Shown here in pieces: positions 8,696-17,045 of a DNA stretch of 64,000 nucleotides. Each line of letters begins with the position of its first letter. The stretch's first letter is position 1. The notes below the pieces were generated by a model. That model worked only from the letters and a program-made list of their open reading frames with translations, was not told the origin of the DNA and did not search any database. This stretch comes from Marinifilum sp. D737. Its GTDB lineage: Bacteria; Bacteroidota; Bacteroidia; Bacteroidales; Marinifilaceae. The translations under genes and the position numbers were made by a program. The stretch is from positions 248,001-312,000 of the forward strand of contig NZ_JANQCD010000001.1 of the NCBI RefSeq assembly GCF_026672275.1, given 5' to 3'.

Positions 8696-10321
8696 ATGAA
8701 CAAACGAATCGGATTTTTATTACTGATATTTTTTATTGCCAACCTATCAATAGCTCATGCACAACGAACTCGTAAAATTCCTTCGGAACAACCAAAATTG
8801 GTTGTAGGAATAGTAGTAGATCACTTGCGTCCTGATTATTATTTCCGATTTTCAAATCTGATTGGTGAAAAAGGTTTTAAGCGTTTAATGAACCAGGGAA
8901 CCTACTGTAAAAATGCAAAGTTTAGCTATTTGTATTCGCAAACAGGTCCTGATCATGCAACCATATTTACCGGAACGCCACCATCTTATCATGGAGTAAT
9001 TTCGCATGGTTGGTACGATCGATTATCAGGAGAACTAAACCTGGCAAAAGATGATGGGAATGCTAAAATTGTTGGAATCGAAACGAAAGAAAAAGGCAAA
9101 TCACCTAAAAACTTATTAGCACCAACACTTGGCGATGAAATAAAACTATTCAACAACCATTCCAGGGTAATTGGAGTTGGCTTAAACGCCGAAGCTGCAT
9201 TGTTTTCTTCGGGGCATGGCGCCGATGGAGCTTACTGGATGGATGATTTATCAGGAAAGTTTGTTACATCTTCTCACTATCAGGATACCCTTTACAATTG
9301 GGTAAGTGAGTTCAATAATAAGAATTTTGCTGATTTCTATATGGATCGTATCTGGACTCCATTCGATGGACAAGACAAACCAGGAATTTCAGAAAAAATT
9401 TTGGGTAAGGTTGGACTTTCTTCGGATTTCTATTACGATTTGAATAAAGAAAAAAGAACTTATGGATATAAAGCCATTAAGGCGACTCCGTTTGGAAACA
9501 TGCTGGTAAAAGATTTTGCCATTTCTGCCATAATAAACGAAAACTTAGGGCGTGATGATGATACCGATTTTTTAGCCGTAACTTTTTCATGCTTGGATTA
9601 CAAACACAGAGAACTATCTCCTTTTTCTGCCGAAATGGTAGATAATTTTATCAGATTGGATAGAGAAATAGAACACTTTTTGGATTTCCTTGATGAGCAG
9701 ATTGGCTTGGAAAATGTGCTTGTTTTCCTAACTGCAGATCAATCGGCGAACTATACTCCGGAAAATTTAAAAGCGCAAAACATTCCTAACGGATATTTTA
9801 GCTCCTACAACGCAATGGCATTACTAAAGTCCTACTTGAATGTTCTGTATGGTAGTGGCGATTGGATTTTGGGATATGATTCTCAGCAGGTTTATTTAAA
9901 CCATCAATTGATTGAGGATTCGAAACTATCTTTGGAGGAGATGCAGTTAAAAGCTGCCAACTTCTTGATTCAGTTCACAGGTGTTGCCAGTACTATTCCT
10001 GCGAGTAGTCTAACCACAGCTAACTATACACATGGTGTAATGCAGAAAGTGCAACGTTCTTTCAATCAAAAACGATCTGGCGATGTATTAATTACACTTG
10101 AACCAGGCTGGATGCACAAGATGAAAGATGAGAGAGATGAAATTGCTCAATACAGTTATACGAACCAGGTTCCATTGTTTTGGTATGGATGGAAAATCAA
10201 ACGTGGTACTGTTACTCGTACCGTTTTTGTAGAAGATATTGTTCCTACAATTTCCAATTTCCTGAATATTTCAATCCCTGCAGGTTGTGATGGCAATCCT
10301 ATTGAGGAGTTAACGCAGTAG
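8696..10321 (+). CDS. PafA-like alkaline phosphatase homologue with altered active site
   Basis: 541 residues with a signal peptide (1-22). The fold is that of the type I phosphodiesterase/PafA branch of the alkaline phosphatase superfamily. VVGIVVDHLRPDYY supplies the first metal Asp (D42) and SQTGPDHATIFTG the nucleophile position (T83). Counting against PafA of Elizabethkingia, however, N100 becomes H104, K162 becomes N164 and R164 becomes E166. The TADHG metal motif becomes TADQS (Q349), the late metal His (H486) becomes N490, and H309 falls at R305 or must shift by one to H304. The protein is therefore probably a poor or inactive phosphatase, perhaps a binding protein. It has its own promoter and faces the PPTase gene convergently. 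Confidence 0.85.
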   Translation: MNKRIGFLLLIFFIANLSIAHAQRTRKIPSEQPKLVVGIVVDHLRPDYYFRFSNLIGEKGFKRLMNQGTYCKNAKFSYLYSQTGPDHATIFTGTPPSYHGVISHGWYDRLSGELNLAKDDGNAKIVGIETKEKGKSPKNLLAPTLGDEIKLFNNHSRVIGVGLNAEAALFSSGHGADGAYWMDDLSGKFVTSSHYQDTLYNWVSEFNNKNFADFYMDRIWTPFDGQDKPGISEKILGKVGLSSDFYYDLNKEKRTYGYKAIKATPFGNMLVKDFAISAIINENLGRDDDTDFLAVTFSCLDYKHRELSPFSAEMVDNFIRLDREIEHFLDFLDEQIGLENVLVFLTADQSANYTPENLKAQNIPNGYFSSYNAMALLKSYLNVLYGSGDWILGYDSQQVYLNHQLIEDSKLSLEEMQLKAANFLIQFTGVASTIPASSLTTANYTHGVMQKVQRSFNQKRSGDVLITLEPGWMHKMKDERDEIAQYSYTNQVPLFWYGWKIKRGTVTRTVFVEDIVPTISNFLNISIPAGCDGNPIEELTQ

Positions 10322-10440
10322 GCAGTTATCAGTTGCGATTGGTTCATGCCTGAATAAGTATTCCAAAAACTAATCTTTGCTTTGTTTATCCTGGTATTGA
10401 TTAAAAATACGCTTCAGGCTTTATCTATTTTGTGATGCTT

Positions 10441-11070
10441 TTATTTTAAAGAATAAACCAGCAAGTAGTCATCAAACTGAATGTATTTGAAAGTGTAGGA
10501 TTCAGAAAAATCATTGCGACAAACTTCCCCTGTGAATGTATCTTGGTCTGGTGAAAAAGGATGAATCTTCAATTCATCAATTAAATGCACATCTTTTTTG
10601 CCATAGAATTTAATTAAACATTCTTTGGCACACCAGTGTTGGTAAAGGTGGAAAGTTCGATTTTGATCTGAAATATTTTCCAGCTCCGATTCAGAAAGAA
10701 ATCGCTTTGCAATTCGATTTACCCTATCTGATAAGTACTCCATATCTATAGCAGGAGTGGAATGCTTACAGACAAATATGGCAGCAAAATTTTTAGTATG
10801 GCTAACACTAATTTTTAGATCGGAACCAACTAAAAATGGTTTTCCATGTTCATTGTTCTCAATTCTTAAATCAGCAGCAATGTATTTCTGAACCAGCAAT
10901 CGGGTAGCCAGATACTCTTTCTTCCTCGATTCACTGCCAAAGCCATTGAATTTTTCAAACTCTTTATCGCTTAATTCAACATGATTTTGGAGGTAATCTA
11001 CCTCTTCTTCAATCTTCCAGATGTATAGATTGCAATCGTCGCTAATATGTAGGTGTTTAAATAAGGGCAT
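10441..11070 (-). CDS. 4'-phosphopantetheinyl transferase superfamily protein
   Basis: 209 residues, the Sfp/AcpT type. Magnesium- and CoA-binding motifs are visible: PAIDMEYLSDRV (acidic motif) and the WCAKECLIKFYGKK helix. The enzyme attaches phosphopantetheine from CoA to a serine of acyl or peptidyl carrier proteins. The ATG at 11068-11070 overlaps the gldD stop codon as TAATG, which indicates translational coupling; an in-frame GTG nine bases upstream is the alternative start. It is last in the mutY-ssb-gldE-gldD cluster. The carrier-protein partner is not in the window. Confidence 0.9.
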   Translation of the reverse strand: MPLFKHLHISDDCNLYIWKIEEEVDYLQNHVELSDKEFEKFNGFGSESRKKEYLATRLLVQKYIAADLRIENNEHGKPFLVGSDLKISVSHTKNFAAIFVCKHSTPAIDMEYLSDRVNRIAKRFLSESELENISDQNRTFHLYQHWCAKECLIKFYGKKDVHLIDELKIHPFSPDQDTFTGEVCRNDFSESYTFKYIQFDDYLLVYSLK

Positions 11071-11651
11071 TATTTCCACTCTAAGCTTTCAATCAACTTC
11101 ACCATATCTTTATCGATATACTGAATTACCGGCGCCAAAGAATCTTGGTTTGGATGTTCTTTAAAGTAAAGTGCACCACGCAAAAAATGCCTGGTACTGT
11201 CGGTTGCAATAAATTGTACCGATGAGGCAACATTTCCTTTGATTCTATAAATCAGTGCGTATACATTTTTATCTTGATTTAGGAAAGTTTGCTCGCCAAT
11301 CGCATCAGCTTTAATACTGTGTTTGTATGCCATTTTTCGCGAATCTTCAAGATACTCCTCCACATTTCCATTTACACTTTTATAACTTAAGTGAATGGTT
11401 GCTTTGTAATCGGGATACTGAATGTTTAACCAATATTTTTCGGACCCTTGACTATTGTCTACCCTCACATTGGCAATCGACAGTTTATCGAAACTGTATG
11501 GGTAATTATTACTCCACTTTTCGTACTGTTTTTCTGGCAAATCAATACGAAAATAGCCTTTAGGTTTTGGTGTATATTTTTCTTTACAGGATATAAAACC
11601 AAGTGCAAGTAAGGCAATAAGAGTGTATGAAACGAACTGAGTTAACTTCAT
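11070..11651 (-). CDS. gldD: Gliding motility lipoprotein GldD
   Basis: 193 residues. A lipoprotein signal ends in the lipobox GFISC with Cys22 as the lipidation site. The sequence KPKGYFRIDLPEKQYEKW just after it is the conserved GldD start. GldD is an inner-membrane-linked lipoprotein required for gliding and for type IX secretion in flavobacteria, usually encoded beside gldE. It lies 26 bp downstream of gldE and overlaps the PPTase gene. Whether this organism glides or uses it only for secretion is unknown. Confidence 0.9.
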   Translation of the reverse strand: MKLTQFVSYTLIALLALGFISCKEKYTPKPKGYFRIDLPEKQYEKWSNNYPYSFDKLSIANVRVDNSQGSEKYWLNIQYPDYKATIHLSYKSVNGNVEEYLEDSRKMAYKHSIKADAIGEQTFLNQDKNVYALIYRIKGNVASSVQFIATDSTRHFLRGALYFKEHPNQDSLAPVIQYIDKDMVKLIESLEWK

Positions 11652-11677
11652 TTTTACTGTATTCAGATGTAATGTTT

Positions 11678-13009
11678 TTATTTGGCTAATTTCTCTTTAG
11701 GAGGTAGAAAACGTATTTTCTTGATTCTTCGGTTGTCAACGGCTTCAACAATAAATCTGAAATCCTGGTATTCGAATTCTTCTTTCTTTTGAGGAATTTC
11801 ACCTTTCATTTCCAATAGTAGCCCCGCCAAAGTATCGGCATCACCTTTAATATTTTCAAATAAATCAGAATCTAATTCTGTAATTTTAAAGAAATCGTTA
11901 AGCAAGGTTTTTCCTTCGAACAGGTAGGTGCCGTCTTTTTCAAGTGTATAAATTTCCTTTTCTTCATCCGATTCATCGGTGATATCACCAATAATTTCTT
12001 CCAGTATATCTTCCATGGTAATGATTCCAGATGTACCACCATATTCATCAACAACAATGGCCATGTGATTTTTCTGAGTCTGGAATTCTTCCAGCAAATC
12101 ATTGATTTTTTTGGTTTCGGGCACATAAAACGGAGGCCTGATTATGGATTGCCAACGAAATGTGTTTGGTTTATGGTGATGAGGCAGTAGATCCTTTACA
12201 TACAAAATCCCTCTTACATTGTCGAAAGTTTCATCGTAAACAGGAATTCTGGAATAACCAGAATCAATTAGTATTGATTTTAATTTTCCAAAACCAGTTT
12301 TTACATCAATGGCAACAACATCAACACGCGATTTCATAATCTCCACTACGTTGATGTTTCCAAAATTTACAATTCCTTCCAGAATTTCCATTTCCTCTGT
12401 GATTTCATCGGCAGTTAATTCAAGCGCCTGCGATAAATCGCCCATTGAAATGTTCTGTTTTTTCGAAATTCGCTTGTTGACAATTGAAGTTGATTTGATT
12501 AAAATTGCCGACATGGGTCTGAAAATTTTTTCCATATAGTACAAAGGAAAAGCCATAAATTTCGAAAACTTAACCGAGGTCTGTGTGGCATAAACTTTAG
12601 GAATGATTTCACCAAAAAGCAACAAGAGGAAAGTAATAATAACCACTTGTACTAAAAATCCAATAGTTGGTGCATTTGAGAAATCTACTATCGAATTGGT
12701 AATAAAGCTGGAAAGAATAACGATACCAACATTTACAAAGTTATTACCAATCAGAATGGTTGCCAGTAGCTCCTCTGGCATTCTTAAAAGCTTTAATAAT
12801 CTTCTATTTTTCTGATTTTCTTCTGCTTCGATTCCACTAATTTGCTGTGGTGATAATGAAAACAAAGCAACTTCGGATCCTGAAATCAAAGCGGAGCAAA
12901 ATAAAAGAAGTACCATTACAAGTAAACTTATAATGGTACTTATATTTAAAGTGTGAAAAACAATATCAGAATTGTTTAAAAATAGTGTTGAAAAACTGTC
13001 TGTTTCCAA
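11678..13009 (-). CDS. gldE: Gliding-associated CBS/CorC-type membrane protein GldE
   Basis: 443 residues in the CNNM/HlyC-CorC layout. A DUF21 transmembrane domain (about residues 20-195, four hydrophobic segments, opening SGSEVALFSLSPQQ) is followed by a CBS pair (about 205-335, with VDEYGGTSGIITMEDILEEIIGDI) and a C-terminal CorC_HlyC domain (about 350-435). The family is tied to divalent-cation transport. In Bacteroidota the copy next to gldD is called GldE and supports gliding/type IX secretion. It is 32 bp after ssb. Confidence 0.9.
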   Translation of the reverse strand: METDSFSTLFLNNSDIVFHTLNISTIISLLVMVLLLFCSALISGSEVALFSLSPQQISGIEAEENQKNRRLLKLLRMPEELLATILIGNNFVNVGIVILSSFITNSIVDFSNAPTIGFLVQVVIITFLLLLFGEIIPKVYATQTSVKFSKFMAFPLYYMEKIFRPMSAILIKSTSIVNKRISKKQNISMGDLSQALELTADEITEEMEILEGIVNFGNINVVEIMKSRVDVVAIDVKTGFGKLKSILIDSGYSRIPVYDETFDNVRGILYVKDLLPHHHKPNTFRWQSIIRPPFYVPETKKINDLLEEFQTQKNHMAIVVDEYGGTSGIITMEDILEEIIGDITDESDEEKEIYTLEKDGTYLFEGKTLLNDFFKITELDSDLFENIKGDADTLAGLLLEMKGEIPQKKEEFEYQDFRFIVEAVDNRRIKKIRFLPPKEKLAK

Positions 13010-13041
13010 TTTTCTCTCAAGTTAGTTAACACTCGTGTAAT

Positions 13042-13467
13042 TTAGAATGGAAGATCATCAGTTTCTTCCTCAGCAGAAGTATCGGCAGCAGCTGTTGGTT
13101 GCGTCATTTCAGAACTTGCTTGAGGAGCAGCTTCGTTATCACCTTTTTTACCCAACATTTGCATGTTCGAAGCCATAACTTCTGTGATGTATTTTTTATT
13201 TCCATCCTGGTCTTCCCAAGATCTGGTTCTTAAGCTACCTTCGATATACAATTGCATACCTTTTTTTACGTAGTTTTCGGCAACCTTTGCCAATCCGCGC
13301 CAAAGCACAATGTTATGCCATTCGGTTTGGGTAACTTTTTCACCATTTTTGGTATAAGTTTCACTTGTAGCCAAAGGAAAATTACAAACACTTACATCAT
13401 TGTCGAAGTATTTTACCTCAGGATCTTTTCCTACATTTCCTACTAGAATTACTTTGTTTACTGACAT
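13042..13467 (-). CDS. ssb: Single-stranded DNA-binding protein
   Basis: 141 residues. The OB-fold (about 1-105) starts MSVNKVILVGNVGKDPEVKYF and contains TEWHNIVLWRGLAKVAENYVKKG and IEGSLRTRSWEDQDG. A short Gln/Ala/Ser linker leads to the acidic tip DDLPF, which docks partner proteins of replication and repair. It coats ssDNA as a tetramer. The gene sits 76 bp downstream of mutY, a repair neighbour, and 32 bp upstream of gldE; this order is common in Bacteroidota. Confidence 0.95.
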   Translation of the reverse strand: MSVNKVILVGNVGKDPEVKYFDNDVSVCNFPLATSETYTKNGEKVTQTEWHNIVLWRGLAKVAENYVKKGMQLYIEGSLRTRSWEDQDGNKKYITEVMASNMQMLGKKGDNEAAPQASSEMTQPTAAADTSAEEETDDLPF

Positions 13468-13543
13468 ATGTATAAAATTTTAGTTAGCAATAGGTTAAAG
13501 GTACAAACTTTTATGTTGTATCATAATATATTTAAGGCTTATT

Positions 13544-14617
13544 TTAAAAATCAGCCATTAAAATGTGATTATTAATTAACTTAGGGAATGGATACATATC
13601 CGATTCCTTTTTATTTACAAAAATAAACCTTTCAAACTTTTTGATTTCCTCATCACGAATATCAATATGGATGAAACGGGTATTGATATTTTGATGTGTC
13701 AATTTGTGCACGATATTATCACTAATTGATTGTATTACCAAATTGGAAGAATCAAAAATTTCTTTCCATTGATCGGAGTGTAGTAGTTGCTCGGTTGAAA
13801 GTTCAAAATTACTCTCAATAAGGGGGTATTGATACATATTTTTCCAAATATCTTTTCCTTCTCTTTTTTCAATGGCAAAACGACCTGAACAAGATAGAAA
13901 CAAATAGTAAAAATATCGATTCTTCGGTTTAATTTGTTTGCTCTTTACAGGCAATTGATTTACCATGTTGGCACTAGATGCAAAACATTGTGAATGCAAA
14001 GGGCAAATGTTACAATTGGGCGACTTTGGAGTACATTGTATTGCACCGAATTCAATTATGGCCTGATTGTATATTTCAGGTTTGGCATCACCCATGGTTT
14101 CAGTGGCAAGATTTTGAAATAACTTTTTCCCTTCGCCGCTGTCAATTGGAGTTTCTATACCAAACAATCTTGCAAGTACTCTATATACATTCCCATCTAT
14201 TGCAGCATAAGGTAAGTTAAACGCAAAAGATGAAATTGCAGCAGCAGTATATGAACCAACCCCTTTTAAGGCAAGAATTTCTTTATACGACTTTGGAAAT
14301 ACACCTTTATATATAGTATGTATGGTTTTTGCTGCATGATGTAAATTTCTGGCTCGTGAATAATAACCTAGTCCTTGCCATAAATTCAAAACTTCTTGCT
14401 CATCAGCTAAAGCTAAATCTATTACAGTTGGAAACCTTTTTGTAAATTTGTAATAATAGTCTATTGCTGTGACAACTCTGGTTTGTTGTAACATGATTTC
14501 AGAAATCCATATTAGATATGGATCCTTTGTATTTCGCCAAGGAAGGTCGCGTTTGTTATCGCAATACCAGTTTATGATTTGGTTATTAAGCATCTCGAAA
14601 AAAAATGTATGATTCAA
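13544..14617 (-). CDS. mutY: A/G-specific adenine glycosylase MutY
   Basis: 357 residues. The HhH-GPD domain shows the catalytic Glu40 in SEIMLQQTRV, the hairpin LKGVGSYTAAAI (117-128) and Asp141 in YAAIDGNVYRV. The iron-sulfur loop has four cysteines (195, 202, 205, 211; spacing C-x6-C-x2-C-x5-C). The C-terminal part (about 225-355) is the NUDIX-like domain that recognises 8-oxoguanine. The enzyme removes adenine mispaired with 8-oxoG. It is first in the minus-strand cluster and divergent from the HU gene. Confidence 0.95.
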   Translation of the reverse strand: MNHTFFFEMLNNQIINWYCDNKRDLPWRNTKDPYLIWISEIMLQQTRVVTAIDYYYKFTKRFPTVIDLALADEQEVLNLWQGLGYYSRARNLHHAAKTIHTIYKGVFPKSYKEILALKGVGSYTAAAISSFAFNLPYAAIDGNVYRVLARLFGIETPIDSGEGKKLFQNLATETMGDAKPEIYNQAIIEFGAIQCTPKSPNCNICPLHSQCFASSANMVNQLPVKSKQIKPKNRYFYYLFLSCSGRFAIEKREGKDIWKNMYQYPLIESNFELSTEQLLHSDQWKEIFDSSNLVIQSISDNIVHKLTHQNINTRFIHIDIRDEEIKKFERFIFVNKKESDMYPFPKLINNHILMADF

Positions 14618-14677
14618 TTTTTTTCAAAAATGCGTAAAAATATTTGTTTTCGATTTCGTTAATAACTGGAAATCTTA

Positions 14678-14685
14678 TATATTTG
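14678..14685 (+). promoter_or_regulatory. Putative promoter -7 box of the HU gene
   Basis: TATATTTG is a perfect TAnnTTTG, 58 nt before the HU ATG. No clear -33 element is seen. Confidence 0.45.
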
Positions 14686-14743
14686 CAATCTGATTTGAGG
14701 AAATGATGTTGTAAATAATTGATAATTAAAGATTTTTTAAGAG

Positions 14744-15028
14744 ATGACTAAAGCAGATATTGTTAACGAGATTTCTAAAAACACAGGAATTGAGAAAATT
14801 ACAGTTCAGAAAACTGTAGAAGCTTTCATGGATACTATTAAAGGTTCATTGGTAAAAGGAAAGAATGTGTATTTGAGAGGTTTCGGAAGTTTTATCGTTA
14901 AGAAAAGAGCAGAGAAAACTGCAAGAAACATTTCTAAAAACACTACAATTATAATCCCTGAACACTTTATTCCAGCTTTCAAGCCTGCGAAAACTTTCGT
15001 AAGTAAAGTGAAAACTAACGTAAAGTAG
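14744..15028 (+). CDS. HU/IHF-family nucleoid protein
   Basis: 94 residues, standard HU length. It starts MTKADIVNEISKNTGIEK and carries the helix-sheet body RGFGSFIVKKRAEKTARN; the basic DNA-binding arm is followed by IIPEHFIPAFKPAKTF. HU bends and wraps DNA non-specifically as a dimer. The arm has TTIIIPEHFIPAFKP in place of the usual TGxxIxIPAxxVPxFKPGK, which marks a Bacteroidota sub-branch. A tiny basic-protein gene follows after 36 bp, probably on the same transcript. Confidence 0.92.
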   Translation: MTKADIVNEISKNTGIEKITVQKTVEAFMDTIKGSLVKGKNVYLRGFGSFIVKKRAEKTARNISKNTTIIIPEHFIPAFKPAKTFVSKVKTNVK

Positions 15029-15064
15029 TTTTAGATTTTTAAATTCATTAAATAATTCGAAGTT

Positions 15065-15157
15065 ATGCCTAGCGGAAAGAAAAGAAAAAGACATAAGATG
15101 GCTACGCACAAGCGTAAGAAAAGACTAAGAAAAAATCGTCATAAGAAGAAGAAATAA
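15065..15157 (+). CDS. 30-residue lysine/arginine-rich protein, AURKAIP1/COX24-type
   Basis: The reading frame from ATG 15065 to TAA 15157 encodes MPSGKKRKRHKMATHKRKKR and then ten further basic residues ending HKKKK. About two thirds of the residues are Lys, Arg or His. This matches the short AURKAIP1/COX24 (mS38/bS22-like) proteins annotated in Bacteroidota, whose eukaryotic homologue is part of the mitochondrial small ribosomal subunit. A ribosomal role is therefore likely but inferred. It is 36 bp after HU and is followed by a hairpin. Its size means automated callers easily miss it. Confidence 0.85.
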   Translation: MPSGKKRKRHKMATHKRKKRLRKNRHKKKK

Positions 15158-15192
15158 TTTTCTTATAGCTTGTTTGTAAGAACAAAATAAAT

Positions 15193-15224
15193 AAACCTAA
15201 AGAACTTTTTAGTACTTTAGGTTT
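15193..15224 (+). terminator. Probable terminator of the HU-small protein unit
   Basis: A perfect 10-bp stem (AAACCTAAAG with CTTTAGGTTT) encloses a 12-nt loop. The T-run after it is short, so strength is uncertain. Confidence 0.6.
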
Positions 15225-15276
15225 ATCTATTTGTAAGAACTGATTACCTTTAATAAAAATAAGAAGAATTTAAATA

Positions 15277-16827
15277 GTGAGTAACGAACTTGTAATTGAT
15301 GTAAATCCTAATGAAATTGTAATTGCTCTGCTTAGCAACAAACAATTGGTTGAGCTAACCAGAGAGAAAAGTAATCTTCAATTTGCGGTAGGAGACATAT
15401 ATTTGGGGAAGGTAAAGAAGATTATGCCCGGGTTGAATGCTGCATTTGTTGATGTTGGGTATGAGAAAGATGCATTTTTGCATTATCTGGACCTTGGACA
15501 TCAATTTCGTTCACTAAATAAATTTTTACAACAAGCCTTGGCACGAAAAGGGCGTAACTTGTCGATCTCTAAAATGAGATTGGAACAGGATATCGATAAG
15601 AATGGAAAAATGTCCGATGTTCTTAAATCGGGGCAGTACATTCTGGTGCAGGTTGCCAAGGAACCAATTTCTACGAAAGGACCGAGACTTTGCTCGGAAA
15701 TATCCATTGCAGGACGAAATATTGTTCTGATTCCTTTTTCTGATAAAGTTTCTATTTCTCAGAAAATCAAATCAACCGAAGAGAAAAACCGTTTGCGTCA
15801 GCTACTTCAAAGCATTAAGCCTAAAAACTATGGTGTTATTGTAAGAACTGTTGCAGAAGGAAAACGTGTTGCTGAATTGGATCAGGAACTTAGATCTTTG
15901 GTAGAGAAATGGGAAGGAAGTTTCCAGCATATTAGAGATATGCAACCTCCTAAACTAGTTTTAGGTGAAATGGACAGAACCACTGCTATTTTGCGTGATA
16001 TTTTGAATTCGTCATTCGAAAATATCTATGTAAATGATGCAAGTGCTGCCAAGGATATTAAAAACTACATAGCAGGAATTGCTCCCGAGAAATCAAAAAT
16101 TGTGAAACATGTTGGTGGAGATATGCCAATTTTTGATCAGTTGGGTGTTGATAAGCAAATCAAATCTTCCTTTGGGAAAACTGTTTCGTTTAAAAACGGA
16201 GCTTACCTTATCATTGAACATACCGAAGCTTTTCATGTTATTGATGTAAATAGTGGGAACCGTTCGAAAGCAGGAAACGATCAGGAAACCAATGCGGTAG
16301 AAGTGAATCTTGCTGCTGCCGATGAAATTGCTCGTCAGCTTCGCTTGCGCGATATGGGTGGTATTATTGTTGTCGATTTTATCGATATGCATTCAGCCGA
16401 GAATCGCCAAAAGGTTTTCGAACGTATGAAAGAGGTGATGGGACATGATAGAACCAAGCATAATATCTTGCCTTTAAGTAAGTTCGGTTTGATGCAAATT
16501 ACTCGTCAGCGTGTTCGTCCTGAAATGAATATCGAGATTCAGGAAACTTGTCCAACTTGTCTTGGTTCAGGAAAGATATCACCAGCAGTATTGTTAACTG
16601 ATCAGATTGAAGAAAAACTTAAATCGGTTGCCGACAGTGGAGAAAGGAGACTTACATTAAAAGTGCATCCATTTGTTGCTGCCTATATCAATAAAGGTTT
16701 CTGGAAGACTTTACGTCGCGAATGGCAATCGAAACTTGGAATTAAATTAACGGTACAAGAAATTCCATCCTACGATTTATTGGTGTATAAGATTTTCGAT
16801 AACAACAATCAGGAAATCGAATTATAA
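15277..16827 (+). CDS. Rne/Rng family ribonuclease
   Basis: 516 residues, starting at GTG. An N-terminal S1-like domain (about 36-125, GDIYLGKVKKIMPGLNAAFVD) leads into the catalytic DNase I-like fold. The two metal-binding Asp motifs are visible as IDVNSGN near residue 323 and VDFIDM near 367. The zinc-link CPTC lies at about 425-428. The length and the lack of a long C-terminal scaffold make it RNase G-like. It cuts single-stranded 5'-monophosphate RNA in rRNA maturation and mRNA decay. It is downstream of HU with its own possible start region (TACCTTTA at 15245). Confidence 0.93.
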   Translation: MSNELVIDVNPNEIVIALLSNKQLVELTREKSNLQFAVGDIYLGKVKKIMPGLNAAFVDVGYEKDAFLHYLDLGHQFRSLNKFLQQALARKGRNLSISKMRLEQDIDKNGKMSDVLKSGQYILVQVAKEPISTKGPRLCSEISIAGRNIVLIPFSDKVSISQKIKSTEEKNRLRQLLQSIKPKNYGVIVRTVAEGKRVAELDQELRSLVEKWEGSFQHIRDMQPPKLVLGEMDRTTAILRDILNSSFENIYVNDASAAKDIKNYIAGIAPEKSKIVKHVGGDMPIFDQLGVDKQIKSSFGKTVSFKNGAYLIIEHTEAFHVIDVNSGNRSKAGNDQETNAVEVNLAAADEIARQLRLRDMGGIIVVDFIDMHSAENRQKVFERMKEVMGHDRTKHNILPLSKFGLMQITRQRVRPEMNIEIQETCPTCLGSGKISPAVLLTDQIEEKLKSVADSGERRLTLKVHPFVAAYINKGFWKTLRREWQSKLGIKLTVQEIPSYDLLVYKIFDNNNQEIEL

Positions 16828-16853
16828 TCACATTTTTTTAATACTGCTTACAA

Positions 16854-16882
16854 AATCCTCTTAATAAACTGTTAAGAGGATT
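16854..16882 (+). terminator. Hairpin after the ribonuclease gene
   Basis: An 11-bp perfect stem (AATCCTCTTAA with TTAAGAGGATT) with a 7-nt loop lies 27 nt after the stop. No T-tract follows, so it may be a terminator or an mRNA-stabilising hairpin. Confidence 0.5.
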
Positions 16883-17045
16883 ATATGGTTTTGTGTAATT
16901 TACTTATAATACTAATTTTATACGTGTTATAGTAAAAACTAAACCATATGAAACGTCCATGATTAAATAATCATTGAACTTAAAAGAAATGATTTTTTAG
17001 TCTGTGGTAAGTTCCATCTGGTAAATAAAAATAAATTATTAACAG

